A stretch of 64,000 nt of DNA from Mycobacterium interjectum (GCA_002102225.1 LQPB01000016.1:1-64000); one strand, 5' to 3'. Positions 9,183 to 18,410 are shown, numbered from the stretch's first letter. The notes: generated by a model from the letters alone, not told the origin. Made by a program: numbers and translations.

Positions 9183-9284
9183 GCGAAACTCCTGACGCTC
9201 CTGATGGTGGGGCTCTTGGCGCCAGCCTATCGGCCCGGAAAAAACCCGCGGCGCGTCAGACCCGGCCAGGCAGAGCTAGACCGC

Positions 9285-9737
9285 CTAGTCAGCCGGATCC
9301 GGCAGCACCCGCAGATGTCCGCGACGGCGACCGGAGCGGCGCTCAGGCGGCGCGAGCAGCCCGCTGCTCGGCGCGGTGGCCTGGGCTCCGGCGTGAATGT
9401 GGGGATCGGAAAAGCCGTTCAGCGGCGGCCCCGCGGCCGCGTGGGACAGGCCCGCATCGCCGGGGCGCCCCTCGCGCACCGCGTCGGCCAGGGCGACCAG
9501 GTCGTCCTCGTCGGGGTGGGTGGGCTCGGAAAGCAGGGGCCCGGCGTGGCGCACCAGGTCCCAGCCGCGGGGTGCGGTGATCCGGCCGGCGTGGCTGACG
9601 CACAGGTCCCAGGAGTGCGGTTCGCGCGCGGTGGCGAGCGGGCCCACCACGGCCGTCGAGTCCGAGTAGACGAACGTCAAGGTCGCCACGGCGTAGTGCG
9701 GACACCCGGGCCGGCAACAGCGACGGGGAACGTTCAC
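9285..9737 (-). CDS. DUF3499 family protein
   Basis: A 150-residue protein equivalent to Rv3258c. The N-terminus carries a cysteine cluster (C7, C8, C12, then C46 in WDLCVSHAGRI) with a nearby histidine, suggestive of a small zinc ribbon. The C-terminal third is Pro/Gly/Arg rich and probably disordered. Function unknown; it lies upstream of and on the same strand as phosphomannomutase with a 102-base gap, and diverges from the zincin-like gene. Confidence 0.8.
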   Translation of the reverse strand: MNVPRRCCRPGCPHYAVATLTFVYSDSTAVVGPLATAREPHSWDLCVSHAGRITAPRGWDLVRHAGPLLSEPTHPDEDDLVALADAVREGRPGDAGLSHAAAGPPLNGFSDPHIHAGAQATAPSSGLLAPPERRSGRRRGHLRVLPDPAD

Positions 9738-9909
9738 GCCGAAAGGCTATCGTGCGCAAACGCCATGGAAGCGCCGGACACGCGCATCCGCTCGACCCGC
9801 GATGTACAACCGTTACCATCGGCGCGTGGGCGATTCCCGCGGCTCCCCGCACAGCGATCGGTCGGGGCGCCGATCGGCTTCCTACCGTGGGTCGCGCCGC
9901 GGCCGCGAT

Positions 9910-10332
9910 ATGCGCGGTCCGCTGCTGCCGCCGACCGTGCCCGGCTGGCGCAGCCGGGCCGAGCGATTCGACATGGCGGTGCTGGAGGCCTACGAGCCGA
10001 TCGAGCGGCGCTGGCAGGAGCGGGTGTCCGAACTGGACGTGGCTGTCGACGAGATCCCGCGGATCGCCGCCAAAGACCCCGACAGCGTGCAGTGGCCACC
10101 GGAGGTCATCGCCGACGGGCCGATCGCCCTCGCCCGGTTGATCCCGGCCGGCGTCGACGTCCGGGGCAACGCCACACGGGCACGAATTGTCTTGTTCCGC
10201 AAGCCGATTGAACGACGGGCCAAGGACACCGATGAACTTGGCGAGTTGCTGCACGAAATCCTGGTGGCCCAGGTGGCCATCTACCTGGACGTCGAGCCGT
10301 CGGTCATCGACCCCACGATCGACGACGAATAG
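9910..10332 (+). CDS. Metallopeptidase-like (zincin family) protein
   Basis: A 140-residue protein equivalent to Rv3259 and to the 'metallopeptidase family' of short actinobacterial zincins. The conserved core runs from MAVLEAYEPIERRW to an ELGELLHEILVAQV helix, where family zincins carry HExxH; here the second histidine is replaced (HEILV), so zinc peptidase activity is doubtful. The ATG at 9910 gives the normal length. Upstream GTG (9826) and ATG (9802) codons in frame would add a basic Ser/Arg-rich leader. Lies between DUF3499 and whiB2, convergent with whiB2. Confidence 0.78.
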   Translation: MRGPLLPPTVPGWRSRAERFDMAVLEAYEPIERRWQERVSELDVAVDEIPRIAAKDPDSVQWPPEVIADGPIALARLIPAGVDVRGNATRARIVLFRKPIERRAKDTDELGELLHEILVAQVAIYLDVEPSVIDPTIDDE

Positions 10333-10341
10333 CGGCGCGGG

Positions 10342-10707
10342 TCAGATGATGCCGCGCTTGAGGCGGCGGCGCTCCCGTTCGGACAGACCGCCCCAGATGC
10401 CGAAGCGCTCGTCGTGCGCCAGGGCGTACTCCAGGCACTCGTGGCGAACCTCGCAACCCAGGCAGATCTTCTTGGCCTCGCGGGTGGAGCCGCCCTTCTC
10501 GGGGAAGAACGCCTCCGGGTCGGTCTGCGCGCACAGCGCGCGGTCCTGCCATTGATCCGGGGTCGCCGGCGGCAGGGGCTCGGGCTCGAAAGCGACTGGG
10601 GCGTCGGGAACCACAGTCAGGTGCGGACGGACGGGTGCCGCCGGCGCCGAGCCGATAATGGTGTGCGGTGTGCCTGTCATAACGCCCCGAAGGTGCTCAT
10701 AAGACAT
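10342..10707 (-). CDS. whiB2: WhiB-family Fe-S transcription factor WhiB2
   Basis: A 121-residue WhiB protein. The four [4Fe-4S] ligands are C59, C82, C85 and C91, followed by the GIWGG turn at 103-107 and the basic C-terminal RERRRLKRGII. WhiB2 (WhmD) controls cell division and septation and is essential in fast growers; it acts bound to the sigma-A region 4. The ATG at 10707 is supported by AGGAGG ten bases upstream; the long N-terminus resembles M. smegmatis WhmD more than the shorter M. tuberculosis annotation. Equivalent of Rv3260c. It has a long leader and a readable promoter (10849-10877). Confidence 0.94.
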   Translation of the reverse strand: MSYEHLRGVMTGTPHTIIGSAPAAPVRPHLTVVPDAPVAFEPEPLPPATPDQWQDRALCAQTDPEAFFPEKGGSTREAKKICLGCEVRHECLEYALAHDERFGIWGGLSERERRRLKRGII

Positions 10708-10775
10708 GCTTCGTCCGCCTCCTCAGCTTTGATTTGAGAGAGTGAGTGCTTCCCACTGTTCTGATGTACAGCCCA

Positions 10776-10795
10776 ATTCGAACAAGTGATCGAAT
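10776..10795. promoter_or_regulatory. Inverted repeat in the whiB2 leader
   Basis: ATTCGA and TCGAAT flank eight bases. The dyad lies between the predicted whiB2 transcription start and its ATG. It could be an operator or a leader hairpin; no regulator can be named. Confidence 0.35.
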
Positions 10796-10848
10796 CTCGG
10801 TCTGCGACACCGGAATCGGCCGGCCAACCGGGAAATGACACTGTTGTG

Positions 10849-10877
10849 ATTAGACACTTGTTGACCTGCCTGGTCAA
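10849..10877 (-). promoter_or_regulatory. Predicted whiB2 promoter with overlapping dyad
   Basis: Minus strand: TTGACC (10877-10872), 17-base spacer, TCTAAT (10854-10849), close to a SigA promoter. The -35 box is half of the perfect inverted repeat TTGACC-N5-GGTCAA (10861-10877), so a regulator binding it would block the polymerase. The start site would be near 10842, giving a leader of about 135 bases. Confidence 0.5.
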
Positions 10878-11000
10878 GCGTAATGGCCAATTTCCATATC
10901 ATCTCGTGACCAAATTCCGGCGTTTCTGTTGTTTTTGGGCCTTCGGCGTGTCCATCACAGTCCCGTCACGGGCAGTACTGTCGAGCCCTGTGAAGGTCAA

Positions 11001-11996
11001 GTGAAGGTCACGGTTCTGGCCGGTGGGGTTGGCGGCGCCCGGTTCCTGCTGGGGGTTCAACAGCTGTTCGGGCTGGGTCAATTCGAAACGCAACAGGAGC
11101 CACACACCGACAGCCACGAGCTGGCCGCGATCGTCAACGTCGGCGACGACGCCTGGATCCACGGGTTGCGCGTCTGTCCGGATTTGGACACCTGCATGTA
11201 CACCTTAGGTGGAGGCGTCGACCCGGAGCGCGGGTGGGGGCACCGCGACGAAACATGGCACGCCAAGGAGGAATTGGCGCGCTACGGCGTGCAGCCCGAC
11301 TGGTTCCAGCTCGGCGACCGCGACCTGGGCACCCACCTGGTGCGCACCCAGATGCTCAACGCCGGCTACCCGCTGTCACAGATCACCGCGGCGCTGTGCG
11401 ACCGCTGGCGGCCGGGCGCGCGGCTGCTGCCGGCCACCGACGACCGCTGCGAGACGCACGTGGTGATCACCGATCCGGCCGACGACGGGCGTCGGGCGAT
11501 CCACTTCCAGGAATGGTGGGTGCGCTACCGGGCGCAGGTGCCCACGCACAGCTTCGCGTTCGTCGGCGCCGAAAAGGCCAGCGCCACAGCCGAAGCGGTG
11601 GCGGCCATCGCCGACGCCGACGTCATCCTGCTGGCGCCGTCCAACCCGGTGGTCAGCGTCGGGGCCATCCTGGCCGTCCCCGGCATCCGCGGGGCGCTGC
11701 GGGCGGCGCGGGCGCCGGTGGTCGGCTACTCCCCGATCATCGGCGGAAAGCCGTTGCGCGGCATGGCCGATGCCTGCCTGTCCGTGCTCGGGGTCGAGTC
11801 CACCGCGCAGGCGGTCGGCCGGCATTTCGGCTCGCGGCGGACCACCGGGATTCTGGACTGCTGGCTCATCCACGAGGGCGACGAGGCCGACATCGACGGC
11901 GTCGCCGTGCGCGCGGTGCCGCTGTTGATGAGCGATCCCAAGGCGACGGCCGAGATGGTCCGCGCCGGGCTGGAGCTGGCGGGCGTGGCATCGTGA
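11001..11996 (+). CDS. fbiA: F420 biosynthesis transferase FbiA
   Basis: A 331-residue 2-phospho-L-lactate/PEP transferase that joins the GDP-activated three-carbon unit to Fo, making (dehydro-)F420-0. The N-terminal phosphate-binding glycine loop ([12 protein letters not shown]) and the [12 protein letters not shown] metal/substrate motif are plain. GTG at 11001 gives exactly the length I recall for M. tuberculosis FbiA (331); the frame open upstream to 10929 is non-homologous. Ends in a GTGA overlap with fbiB. Equivalent of Rv3261. Confidence 0.95.
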   Translation: MKVTVLAGGVGGARFLLGVQQLFGLGQFETQQEPHTDSHELAAIVNVGDDAWIHGLRVCPDLDTCMYTLGGGVDPERGWGHRDETWHAKEELARYGVQPDWFQLGDRDLGTHLVRTQMLNAGYPLSQITAALCDRWRPGARLLPATDDRCETHVVITDPADDGRRAIHFQEWWVRYRAQVPTHSFAFVGAEKASATAEAVAAIADADVILLAPSNPVVSVGAILAVPGIRGALRAARAPVVGYSPIIGGKPLRGMADACLSVLGVESTAQAVGRHFGSRRTTGILDCWLIHEGDEADIDGVAVRAVPLLMSDPKATAEMVRAGLELAGVAS

Positions 11997-13354
11997 GCGG
12001 CGTGACCGGCCCCTCCACCGAGCACGGCACCGGCTCGGCGGTCGAGATCCTCCCCGTCACCGGGCTCCCCGAGTTCCGGCCCGGGGACGACCTGGGCGCG
12101 TCCGTCGCCGCGGCGGCGCCGTGGCTGCGCGACTCCGACGTCGTGGTGGTCACCAGCAAGGTGGTGTCCAAGTGCGAGGGGCGCCTGGTGCCGGCCCCCC
12201 AGGACGCCGAGGAGCGCGATCGGCTGCGCCGCAAGCTCGTCGACGACGAGGCGGTGCGCGTGCTGGCCCGCAAGGGCCAAACGCTGATCACCGAGAACCG
12301 GCTCGGCCTGGTCCAGGCCGCCGCCGGCGTGGACGGGTCCAACGTCGGCCGCGACGAGCTGGCGCTGCTGCCGGTCGATCCCGACGCCAGCGCCGCGGCG
12401 CTGCGCGTCGCGCTGCGCGAGCGGCTCGGCGTCGACGTCGCCGTCGTCATCACCGACACGATGGGCCGCGCCTGGCGCAACGGCCAGACCGACGCGGCCG
12501 TCGGCGCCGCCGGGCTGCGGGTGCTGCACGGCTACGCCGGAGCCGTCGACCGGCACGGCAACGAGCTGCTCGTCACCGAGATCGCGATCGCCGACGAGGT
12601 CGCGGCCGCCGCCGACCTGGTCAAGGGCAAACTCACCGCGCTGCCGGTGGCCGTCGTGCGCGGGCTCGCCGTGGTCGACGACGGCTCGACGGCGCGGCAA
12701 CTGCTGCGACCCGGCGAGGAGGACCTGTTCTGGCTGGGCACGGCCGAGGCCCTCGACCTGGGCCGCCGGCAGGCCCAGCTGCTGCGCCGGTCGGTGCGCC
12801 GGTTCACCGACCAGCCGGTGCCCCCGGAGCTCATCGAGGGCGCCGTCGCCGAGGCCCTCACCGCGCCGGCCCCCCACCACACCCGACCGGTCCGGTTCGT
12901 GTGGCTGCGGACGCCGCACACCCGGACCCGGCTGCTGGACCGCATGAAGGACCAGTGGCGCTCCGACCTCGCCGGGGACGGGCGGCCCGCCGACGCGATA
13001 GAGCGCCGGGTGGCGCGCGGTGAGATCCTCTACGACGCGCCCGAGGTGGTGATCCCGTTCCTCGTCCCCGAGGGCGCGCACGCCTACCCCGACGCGGCCC
13101 GCACCGACGCCGAGCACACCATGTTCACGGTCGCGGTCGGCGCGGCGGTGCAGGCCCTGCTGGTGGCGCTGGCGGTGCGGGGGGTGGGCAGCTGCTGGAT
13201 CGGTTCGACGATCTTTGCCGCCGAGTTGGTCCGCGCCGAGCTGCAGCTGCCCGCCGACTGGGAGCCGTTGGGCGCCATCGCGATCGGCTACGCCGAGGAC
13301 CCGCCCGGGCCGCGCGACGCGCCGGACCCCGGGGATTTGCTGCTCCGCAAGTAA
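11993..13354 (+). CDS. fbiB: Bifunctional F420:gamma-glutamyl ligase / dehydro-F420-0 reductase FbiB
   Basis: A 453-residue two-domain enzyme. The N-terminal CofE-like part (to about residue 245; [31 protein letters not shown]) adds the gamma-linked glutamate tail to F420-0. The C-terminal nitroreductase-like FMN domain (from [13 protein letters not shown]) reduces the dehydro intermediate in mycobacteria. The GTG at 11993 overlaps the fbiA stop; a second GTG at 12002 is possible. Equivalent of Rv3262 (about 448 residues). Confidence 0.94.
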   Translation: MSGVTGPSTEHGTGSAVEILPVTGLPEFRPGDDLGASVAAAAPWLRDSDVVVVTSKVVSKCEGRLVPAPQDAEERDRLRRKLVDDEAVRVLARKGQTLITENRLGLVQAAAGVDGSNVGRDELALLPVDPDASAAALRVALRERLGVDVAVVITDTMGRAWRNGQTDAAVGAAGLRVLHGYAGAVDRHGNELLVTEIAIADEVAAAADLVKGKLTALPVAVVRGLAVVDDGSTARQLLRPGEEDLFWLGTAEALDLGRRQAQLLRRSVRRFTDQPVPPELIEGAVAEALTAPAPHHTRPVRFVWLRTPHTRTRLLDRMKDQWRSDLAGDGRPADAIERRVARGEILYDAPEVVIPFLVPEGAHAYPDAARTDAEHTMFTVAVGAAVQALLVALAVRGVGSCWIGSTIFAAELVRAELQLPADWEPLGAIAIGYAEDPPGPRDAPDPGDLLLRK

Positions 13355-13364
13355 TACTGAGCCC

Positions 13365-14930
13365 ATGCAATTCGCGGGCAAGGCCGCGGCGTCGGCCGCC
13401 AAGGTCCGCGGCGGCTACTACACCCCCGCCCCGGTGGCGCGATTCCTGGCCCGCTGGGTGCGCGGGGCCGGTCCGCGGATCGTCGAGCCGTCCTGCGGCG
13501 ACGGCCGGATCCTGCGCGAGCTGGCGGCCCTGAGCGGCCGGGTGCGCGGCGTGGAGCTGATCCCCGACGAAGCGGCCAAGGCCCGGCGATTCGCGCCCGT
13601 CGACGCCGAGGACCTCTTCACGTGGCTGGCGAGGGCCGAGCCCGGCTTCGACGGCGTCGCGGGCAACCCGCCCTACATCCGCTTCGGCAACTGGGCATCC
13701 GATCAGCGCGAGCCGGCCCTGGAACTGATGCGCCGCGAGGGGCTGCGCCCCAGCCGGCTGACCAACGCCTGGGTCCCGTTCGTCGTCGCGAGCGCGGTCC
13801 TGGTGCGCGACGGCGGACGGGTCGGCCTGGTGCTGCCGGCCGAGTTGCTCCAAGTCGGCTACGCCGCCCAGCTGCGTGACTTTCTGCTCGGCCGGTTCTG
13901 CGAGATCACGCTGCTGACGTTCGAGCGGTTGGTGTTCGACGGCATCCTGCAGGAGGTCGTGCTGTTCTGCGGTGTGGTCGGCGCGGGCCCGGCTCGCATG
14001 CGCACCGTCCATCTCACCGGCGCCGACGCGCTGGCGGACGCCGACCTCGACGCCCCGTGGGCCCCCGCGCTGCTGCACGAAAAGGAGAAGTGGACCAAGT
14101 ACTTCCTGGACCCCGCCGCGATCCGGCTGCTGCGCACGCTCAAGGGATCGCCGGCCATGACCCGGCTCGGGTCGCTCGCCGACGTGGACGTCGGCATCGT
14201 GACGGGCCGCAACAGCTTCTTCACGTTCACCGACGCGCAAGCCGACGAGCTGGGGCTGCGGCCGCACTGCGTCCCGCTGGTCTCGCGCAGCGCACAGTTG
14301 GCCGGACTGGTCTACGACACCGACTGCCGCGCAGGCGATGTCGCGGCGGGCCAGCGGACCTGGCTGCTCAACGCGCCGCCCGAACCGACCGACGCCGCCT
14401 TGCTGGCGCACGTCCGCGCCGGTGAGGCCGCCGGTGTGCACAACGGCTACAAGTGCTCGATCCGCAAGCCGTGGTGGACCACCCCGTCGCTGTGGATTCC
14501 CGACCTGTTCCTGCTGCGCCAGATCCACCGGGCGCCGCGGCTGACCGTCAACGGCGCCGCGGCGACGAGCACCGACACCGTGCACCGGGTCCGGGTCGCG
14601 CCCGGCGTCGATCCGACGGCGCTGGCCGCGGCGTTCCACAACAGCGTGACGTTCGCGTTCGCCGAGATCCTGGGCCGCAGTTACGGTGGGGGCATCTTGG
14701 AGCTGGAACCCGCGGAAGCCGAACAGCTTCCGATCCCCGCGCCGGTGCCCGGCGAACTCGCCTGCGACGTCGACCTGCTGTTGAAGGCCGGCGAGACCGA
14801 CAAGGCGCTCGACCTCGTCGACCGGCGCGTGCTGATCGACGGGCTCGGGTTGTCCGCAGAGGCGGTCGCGGGGTGCCGCGCGGCCTGGATTGCGCTGCGG
14901 GACCGCCGGGCAAGGCGCGGATCCCGTTGA
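13365..14930 (+). CDS. mamA: Orphan N6-adenine DNA methyltransferase (MamA-type)
   Basis: A 521-residue class I DNA methyltransferase, equivalent to Rv3263. GYYTP at 17-21 and EPSCGDG at 41-47 form the SAM pocket, and NPPY at 101-104 is the adenine-N6 catalytic motif. A target-recognition half follows. No restriction gene is adjacent, so it is a solitary regulatory methylase. In M. tuberculosis MamA methylates CTGGAG/CTCCAG and tunes promoters whose -10 box overlaps the site; the same specificity here is inference. ATG at 13365, ten bases after fbiB, so likely co-transcribed; overlaps the NUDIX start as TTGA. Confidence 0.9.
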   Translation: MQFAGKAAASAAKVRGGYYTPAPVARFLARWVRGAGPRIVEPSCGDGRILRELAALSGRVRGVELIPDEAAKARRFAPVDAEDLFTWLARAEPGFDGVAGNPPYIRFGNWASDQREPALELMRREGLRPSRLTNAWVPFVVASAVLVRDGGRVGLVLPAELLQVGYAAQLRDFLLGRFCEITLLTFERLVFDGILQEVVLFCGVVGAGPARMRTVHLTGADALADADLDAPWAPALLHEKEKWTKYFLDPAAIRLLRTLKGSPAMTRLGSLADVDVGIVTGRNSFFTFTDAQADELGLRPHCVPLVSRSAQLAGLVYDTDCRAGDVAAGQRTWLLNAPPEPTDAALLAHVRAGEAAGVHNGYKCSIRKPWWTTPSLWIPDLFLLRQIHRAPRLTVNGAAATSTDTVHRVRVAPGVDPTALAAAFHNSVTFAFAEILGRSYGGGILELEPAEAEQLPIPAPVPGELACDVDLLLKAGETDKALDLVDRRVLIDGLGLSAEAVAGCRAAWIALRDRRARRGSR

Positions 14931-15472
14931 GCCTGCGCGAATCCGCGATCTCGCTGCTGGGCGACTGGCGGCCGGCGGATCCGGCGCAGGATTCGCTGCG
15001 GCACGCCGTGCTGGCCTTCGTGCACGCCCGCCCCGACGCCTGCCGCCGCGAGTGCGCGGCCGGCCACGTCACCGCGTCGGCGCTGGTGCTCGACCACACC
15101 GGTGCCCGGGTGCTGCTGACGTTGCACCCCCGCTTGGGCCGCTGGGTGCAACTGGGCGGGCACTGCGACGAGGGCGACCCCGACGTCGTCGCGGCCGCGC
15201 TGCGGGAGGCGACCGAGGAGTCCGGCGTCGCCGACCTGCGCATCAATCCTGAGCTGGCCGCCGTGCACGTCCACCCGGTCACCTGCTCGCTGGGCGTGCC
15301 CACCCGCCACCTGGACCTGCAATTCGTCGCGCACGCGCCGCCCGGCGCCCAGATCGCCATCAGCGACGAGTCCGACGATTTGCGGTGGTGGCCGGCCGAC
15401 GCCCTGCCGGAGGGGACCGATCACGCGCTGGCGTATCTGGTGGGCCGCGCAATCCGACGAGTGTGCGGCTAG
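14927..15472 (+). CDS. NUDIX hydrolase
   Basis: A 181-residue NUDIX protein. The motif region GGHCDEGDPDVVAAALRE-ATEESGV fits the GX5EX7REUXEEXGU pattern but with one extra residue and Asp for the first Glu, as in the GGHCD subgroup. It would hydrolyse a nucleoside diphosphate linked to another group; substrate unknown. The TTG at 14927 forms a TTGA overlap with mamA, the coupling style seen across this window. I do not recall a gene at this place in M. tuberculosis, so it appears to be a lineage addition to the fbi-mamA operon. Confidence 0.8.
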   Translation: MSLRESAISLLGDWRPADPAQDSLRHAVLAFVHARPDACRRECAAGHVTASALVLDHTGARVLLTLHPRLGRWVQLGGHCDEGDPDVVAAALREATEESGVADLRINPELAAVHVHPVTCSLGVPTRHLDLQFVAHAPPGAQIAISDESDDLRWWPADALPEGTDHALAYLVGRAIRRVCG

Positions 15473-15509
15473 CTTCACACTCGGGCTCGGGGGTGCGCCC
15501 AGCCGCACA
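15458..15509 (+). terminator. Overlapping alternative hairpins at the end of the fbi-mamA-NUDIX operon
   Basis: CGAGTGTG (15458-15465) can pair with CACACTCG (15476-15483) across ten bases that include the NUDIX stop codon. TGTGCGGCT (15462-15470) can instead pair with AGCCGCACA (15501-15509). The two stems exclude each other. Being between convergent genes, it most likely ends transcription; no U-tract is present, as is common in mycobacteria. Confidence 0.5.
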
Positions 15510-15528
15510 TTCGGCCGGGAGGGACGCC

Positions 15529-16608
15529 CTAGACGTCGGACGAGTAGCGGATCCCGCCGTCGGGAATGGAGACGCCGGGCCACACGCGGGCGCCGCGCAG
15601 CAACTCGCAGCGCGCGCCGATGTCGGCGCCGTCGCCGATCACCCCGTCGCGGATCAGCGCGCGCGGGCCGATCCGCACCCCGAAGCCGATGATCGAGCGC
15701 TCGATCACGCTGCCGGCCTCGACCTTGGCGCCGTCGAAGATCACCGCGCCGTCCAGCCGCACGCCGGGGCCGATCTCGGCGCCGCGCCCGACGACCGTGC
15801 CGCCGATCAGCACCGCGCCCGGCGACACCGCCGCGCCGTCGTGCACCAACTGCTCGCCGCGGTGGCCGTGCAGCGCCGGCGATGGGGCGATCCCGCGGAC
15901 CAGGTCCGCCGACCCGCGGACGAAGTCCTCCGGGTTGCCCATGTCGCGCCAGTAGGTGGCGTCGACGTAGCCGCAGACCCTGACTTTCGCGTCGGACAGC
16001 AGGGCCGGGAAAACCTCGCGCTCCACCGAGACCTCGCGGCCCCGCGGGATCCGGTCGATGATCGCGCGCCGGAAGACATAGCAGCCGGCGTTGATCTGGT
16101 CGGTCGGCGGATCCTGCGTCTTCTCCAAAAACGCTGTGACCCTGCCGGTTTCGTCGGTCGTCACGCAGCCGAAAGCCCGCGGGTCACCCACCCGCACCAG
16201 GTGCAGGGTGACGTCGGCGGAGTTGGTCTGGTGGAACTCCAGCAGCTGACCCAGGTCGGCGCCGGACAGCACGTCGCCGTTGAACACCATCGTGGTGTCG
16301 TGGCGCAGGTGCCCGGCGACGTTGGCGATGCCGCCGCCGGTTCCCAACGGCGAGTCCTCGGTCACGTATTCGATCTGCAGGCCCAGCTTGGAGCCGTCAC
16401 CGAACTCGGCCTCGAACACCTGCGCCTGATACGAGGTGCTCAGGATGACGTGCTCGATGCCCGCGGCGGCGATCCGCGACAGCAGGTGGGTCAAGAACGG
16501 CAGCCCGGCGGTGGGCAGCATCGGCTTGGGTGCCGAGAGCGTCAGGGGCCGCAGCCGGGTGCCCTTGCCCCCGACCAGAATTACGGCGTCGACGTCAGGG
16601 CGCGCCAC
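15529..16608 (-). CDS. manB: Mannose-1-phosphate guanylyltransferase
   Basis: A 359-residue nucleotidyltransferase making GDP-mannose from GTP and mannose-1-phosphate. The N-terminal signature LVGGKGTRLRPLT is followed by PKPMLPTAG and the FNGDV metal motif. The C-terminal part is a left-handed beta-helix with hexapeptide repeats, ending in YSSDV. GTG at 16608 is one base after the wbbL1 stop. Equivalent of Rv3264c (called manB or manC). It completes the GDP-mannose route with the ManA and phosphomannomutase genes 7-10 kb away. Confidence 0.92.
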   Translation of the reverse strand: MARPDVDAVILVGGKGTRLRPLTLSAPKPMLPTAGLPFLTHLLSRIAAAGIEHVILSTSYQAQVFEAEFGDGSKLGLQIEYVTEDSPLGTGGGIANVAGHLRHDTTMVFNGDVLSGADLGQLLEFHQTNSADVTLHLVRVGDPRAFGCVTTDETGRVTAFLEKTQDPPTDQINAGCYVFRRAIIDRIPRGREVSVEREVFPALLSDAKVRVCGYVDATYWRDMGNPEDFVRGSADLVRGIAPSPALHGHRGEQLVHDGAAVSPGAVLIGGTVVGRGAEIGPGVRLDGAVIFDGAKVEAGSVIERSIIGFGVRIGPRALIRDGVIGDGADIGARCELLRGARVWPGVSIPDGGIRYSSDV

Positions 16609-16609
16609 C

Positions 16610-17509
16610 TCAGCGCCGCCCTTCCGCCAGGTTGCGCCGGCGGCTGCGCAGCGAACTGCGCACCATCAATCGCGATCGGGCCGCCAGCGAGGCGCGCAGC
16701 GTCCAGCGCAGCGGCGCACGCCGCCAACCGGAATTCCGGTCGGCCAGGAAGAGATAGGTGCTCTTGTGGTGAGCCGCCAGGTGGCTCGCCGGGTCGTGCC
16801 CGGTGGAGTGCCCCTTGTGGTGCAGGACTTCGGACGAGGGCACGTAGACGCTCAGCCAGCCGGCCTTGCCCAGCCGGTCGCCGAGGTCGACGTCCTCCAT
16901 GTACATGAAGTAGCGCTCGTCGAAGCCGCCGACCTGGCGAAAGGCCGACCGCCGCACCAGCAGGCACGACCCCGACAGCCAGCCCACCGCGCGTTCGCTG
17001 GGCTCGAGCCGCTCCTGGCGGTAGGCCGCCGTCCACGGGTTGCGCTTCCAGAACGGGCCGACCACCGCGTGCATGCCGCCGCGGATCAGGCTGGGCAGGT
17101 GGCGCGCCGACGGATACACCGACCCGTCGGGGTCCCGGATGAGCGGGCCCAGGGCGCCGGCGTGCGGCCAGCGGATGGCGGCGTCCAGGAGGGCGTCGAT
17201 GCTGCCCGGGCCCCACTGCACGTCGGGGTTGGCCACGATCACCCAGTCCCCGTTCTCGTCCAGGCTTTCGTCCAGCTGCGCGACCGCGCGATTCACCGCG
17301 GTCCCATACCCGAGGTTCGCGCCGGTGTCGAAGAGCCGCACGTTCGGATAGCGCTCGACGGCGGCCTGCGGGGTGCCGTCGGTGGAGCCGTTGTCGGCCA
17401 GCAGCACGCTGACCGGGCGCTCGGTGGCCAGCGACAGCGAGGCCAGGAACCGCTCCAGGTGCGGGCCCGGCGAGTAGGTCACCGTCACGACCGGCAGGAT
17501 GTCAGTCAC
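16610..17509 (-). CDS. wbbL1: Rhamnosyltransferase WbbL1 (arabinogalactan linker)
   Basis: A 299-residue GT2-family enzyme that moves rhamnose from dTDP-rhamnose to decaprenyl-PP-GlcNAc, building the disaccharide linker of arabinogalactan to peptidoglycan. The donor-site motif is ADNGSTDGT, then ANPDVQWGP (DxD-like), then a catalytic YFMYMEDVDLGDR region. GTG at 17509 overlaps the rmlD 3' end by eight bases and fits the known N-terminus (TDILPVV). Equivalent of Rv3265c; middle gene of rmlD-wbbL1-manB and essential in M. tuberculosis. Confidence 0.93.
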   Translation of the reverse strand: MTDILPVVTVTYSPGPHLERFLASLSLATERPVSVLLADNGSTDGTPQAAVERYPNVRLFDTGANLGYGTAVNRAVAQLDESLDENGDWVIVANPDVQWGPGSIDALLDAAIRWPHAGALGPLIRDPDGSVYPSARHLPSLIRGGMHAVVGPFWKRNPWTAAYRQERLEPSERAVGWLSGSCLLVRRSAFRQVGGFDERYFMYMEDVDLGDRLGKAGWLSVYVPSSEVLHHKGHSTGHDPASHLAAHHKSTYLFLADRNSGWRRAPLRWTLRASLAARSRLMVRSSLRSRRRNLAEGRR

Positions 17510-18410
17510 GCGTAGAGGGTAACGGTCGGTCACTGCCCGATGCGGCCAGCGCCGCGACAAGCGCAGCGCGCCAGGGCCTTAGCGGTGTCAGGCCCGCCGC
17601 CGCGGACTCCCGGCCGCCCAGCGCGGAGTAGGTCGGCCGCGGCGCCGGGCGCGGGAACTCGTCGGTTTTGACGGGCCGCACCCGGTCGGGGTCGGCCCCG
17701 CACCCCTCGAACACCGCGCGCGCCTGCTCGAAGCGCGACACCGCGCCCTCGTTCGCGGCGTGCAGGATCGGACCCGGCACGCGATCGTCGGCGACCTGCA
17801 GCAGCGCGACGGCCAGGTCGGCGACGTAGGTCGGCGACCCGACCTGGTCGTCGACCACGTTCACCGGCCCGTCCCCGGCGGCCAGCCGGCGCATCACGGC
17901 GACGAAGTCCTTGCCCGTTGCGCCGGTGTAGAGCCAGGCGGTCCGCACCACTATTCCTTCCGAGGCCGACGGCAGCGCCGCCAGGACGGCCTCTTCGCCG
18001 GCGAGCTTGGACAGCGCGTAGACGCCCCGCGCGTCGGTCTTGTCGCTGGGCTCGTAGGGACGCGGGGCCGGGCCGGGGTCGCCGGTGAACATGTAGTCCG
18101 TGGAGACGTGGATCAGCCGGGCGCCGGCGCGCGCGCAGGCCCGCGCGAGGATTTCCGGCCCGGTGGCGTTGACCGCGTACGCGCGCGCCTCGTCGCTCTC
18201 GGCGCCGTCGACGTCGGTATAGGCCGCGCAATTGATGACCACGTCGCCGGGGCGGATGATCCGCTCCGCCGCGGCCGGGTCGGCGATGTCCCACTGCGAC
18301 GACGTCAGCGCTGCAACCTCGCGCCCCCGCTCGGTCGCCAGCGCGGCCAAACAGCTGCCCAGTTGCCCCCCGGCTCCAGTGATCACGATTCGTTCCGACC
18401 TGCCCGACAT
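17502..18410 (-). CDS. rmlD: dTDP-4-dehydrorhamnose reductase
   Basis: A 302-residue short-chain dehydrogenase doing the last step of dTDP-L-rhamnose synthesis with NAD(P)H. Nucleotide motif GAGGQLG at 12-18; catalytic T104-D105-Y106 region and Y131xxxK135 (YALSK). Equivalent of Rv3266c. First gene of an operon whose second gene uses the product. Divergent from lcp1 with about 75 bases of shared upstream DNA. Confidence 0.95.
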   Translation of the reverse strand: MSGRSERIVITGAGGQLGSCLAALATERGREVAALTSSQWDIADPAAAERIIRPGDVVINCAAYTDVDGAESDEARAYAVNATGPEILARACARAGARLIHVSTDYMFTGDPGPAPRPYEPSDKTDARGVYALSKLAGEEAVLAALPSASEGIVVRTAWLYTGATGKDFVAVMRRLAAGDGPVNVVDDQVGSPTYVADLAVALLQVADDRVPGPILHAANEGAVSRFEQARAVFEGCGADPDRVRPVKTDEFPRPAPRPTYSALGGRESAAAGLTPLRPWRAALVAALAASGSDRPLPSTRD

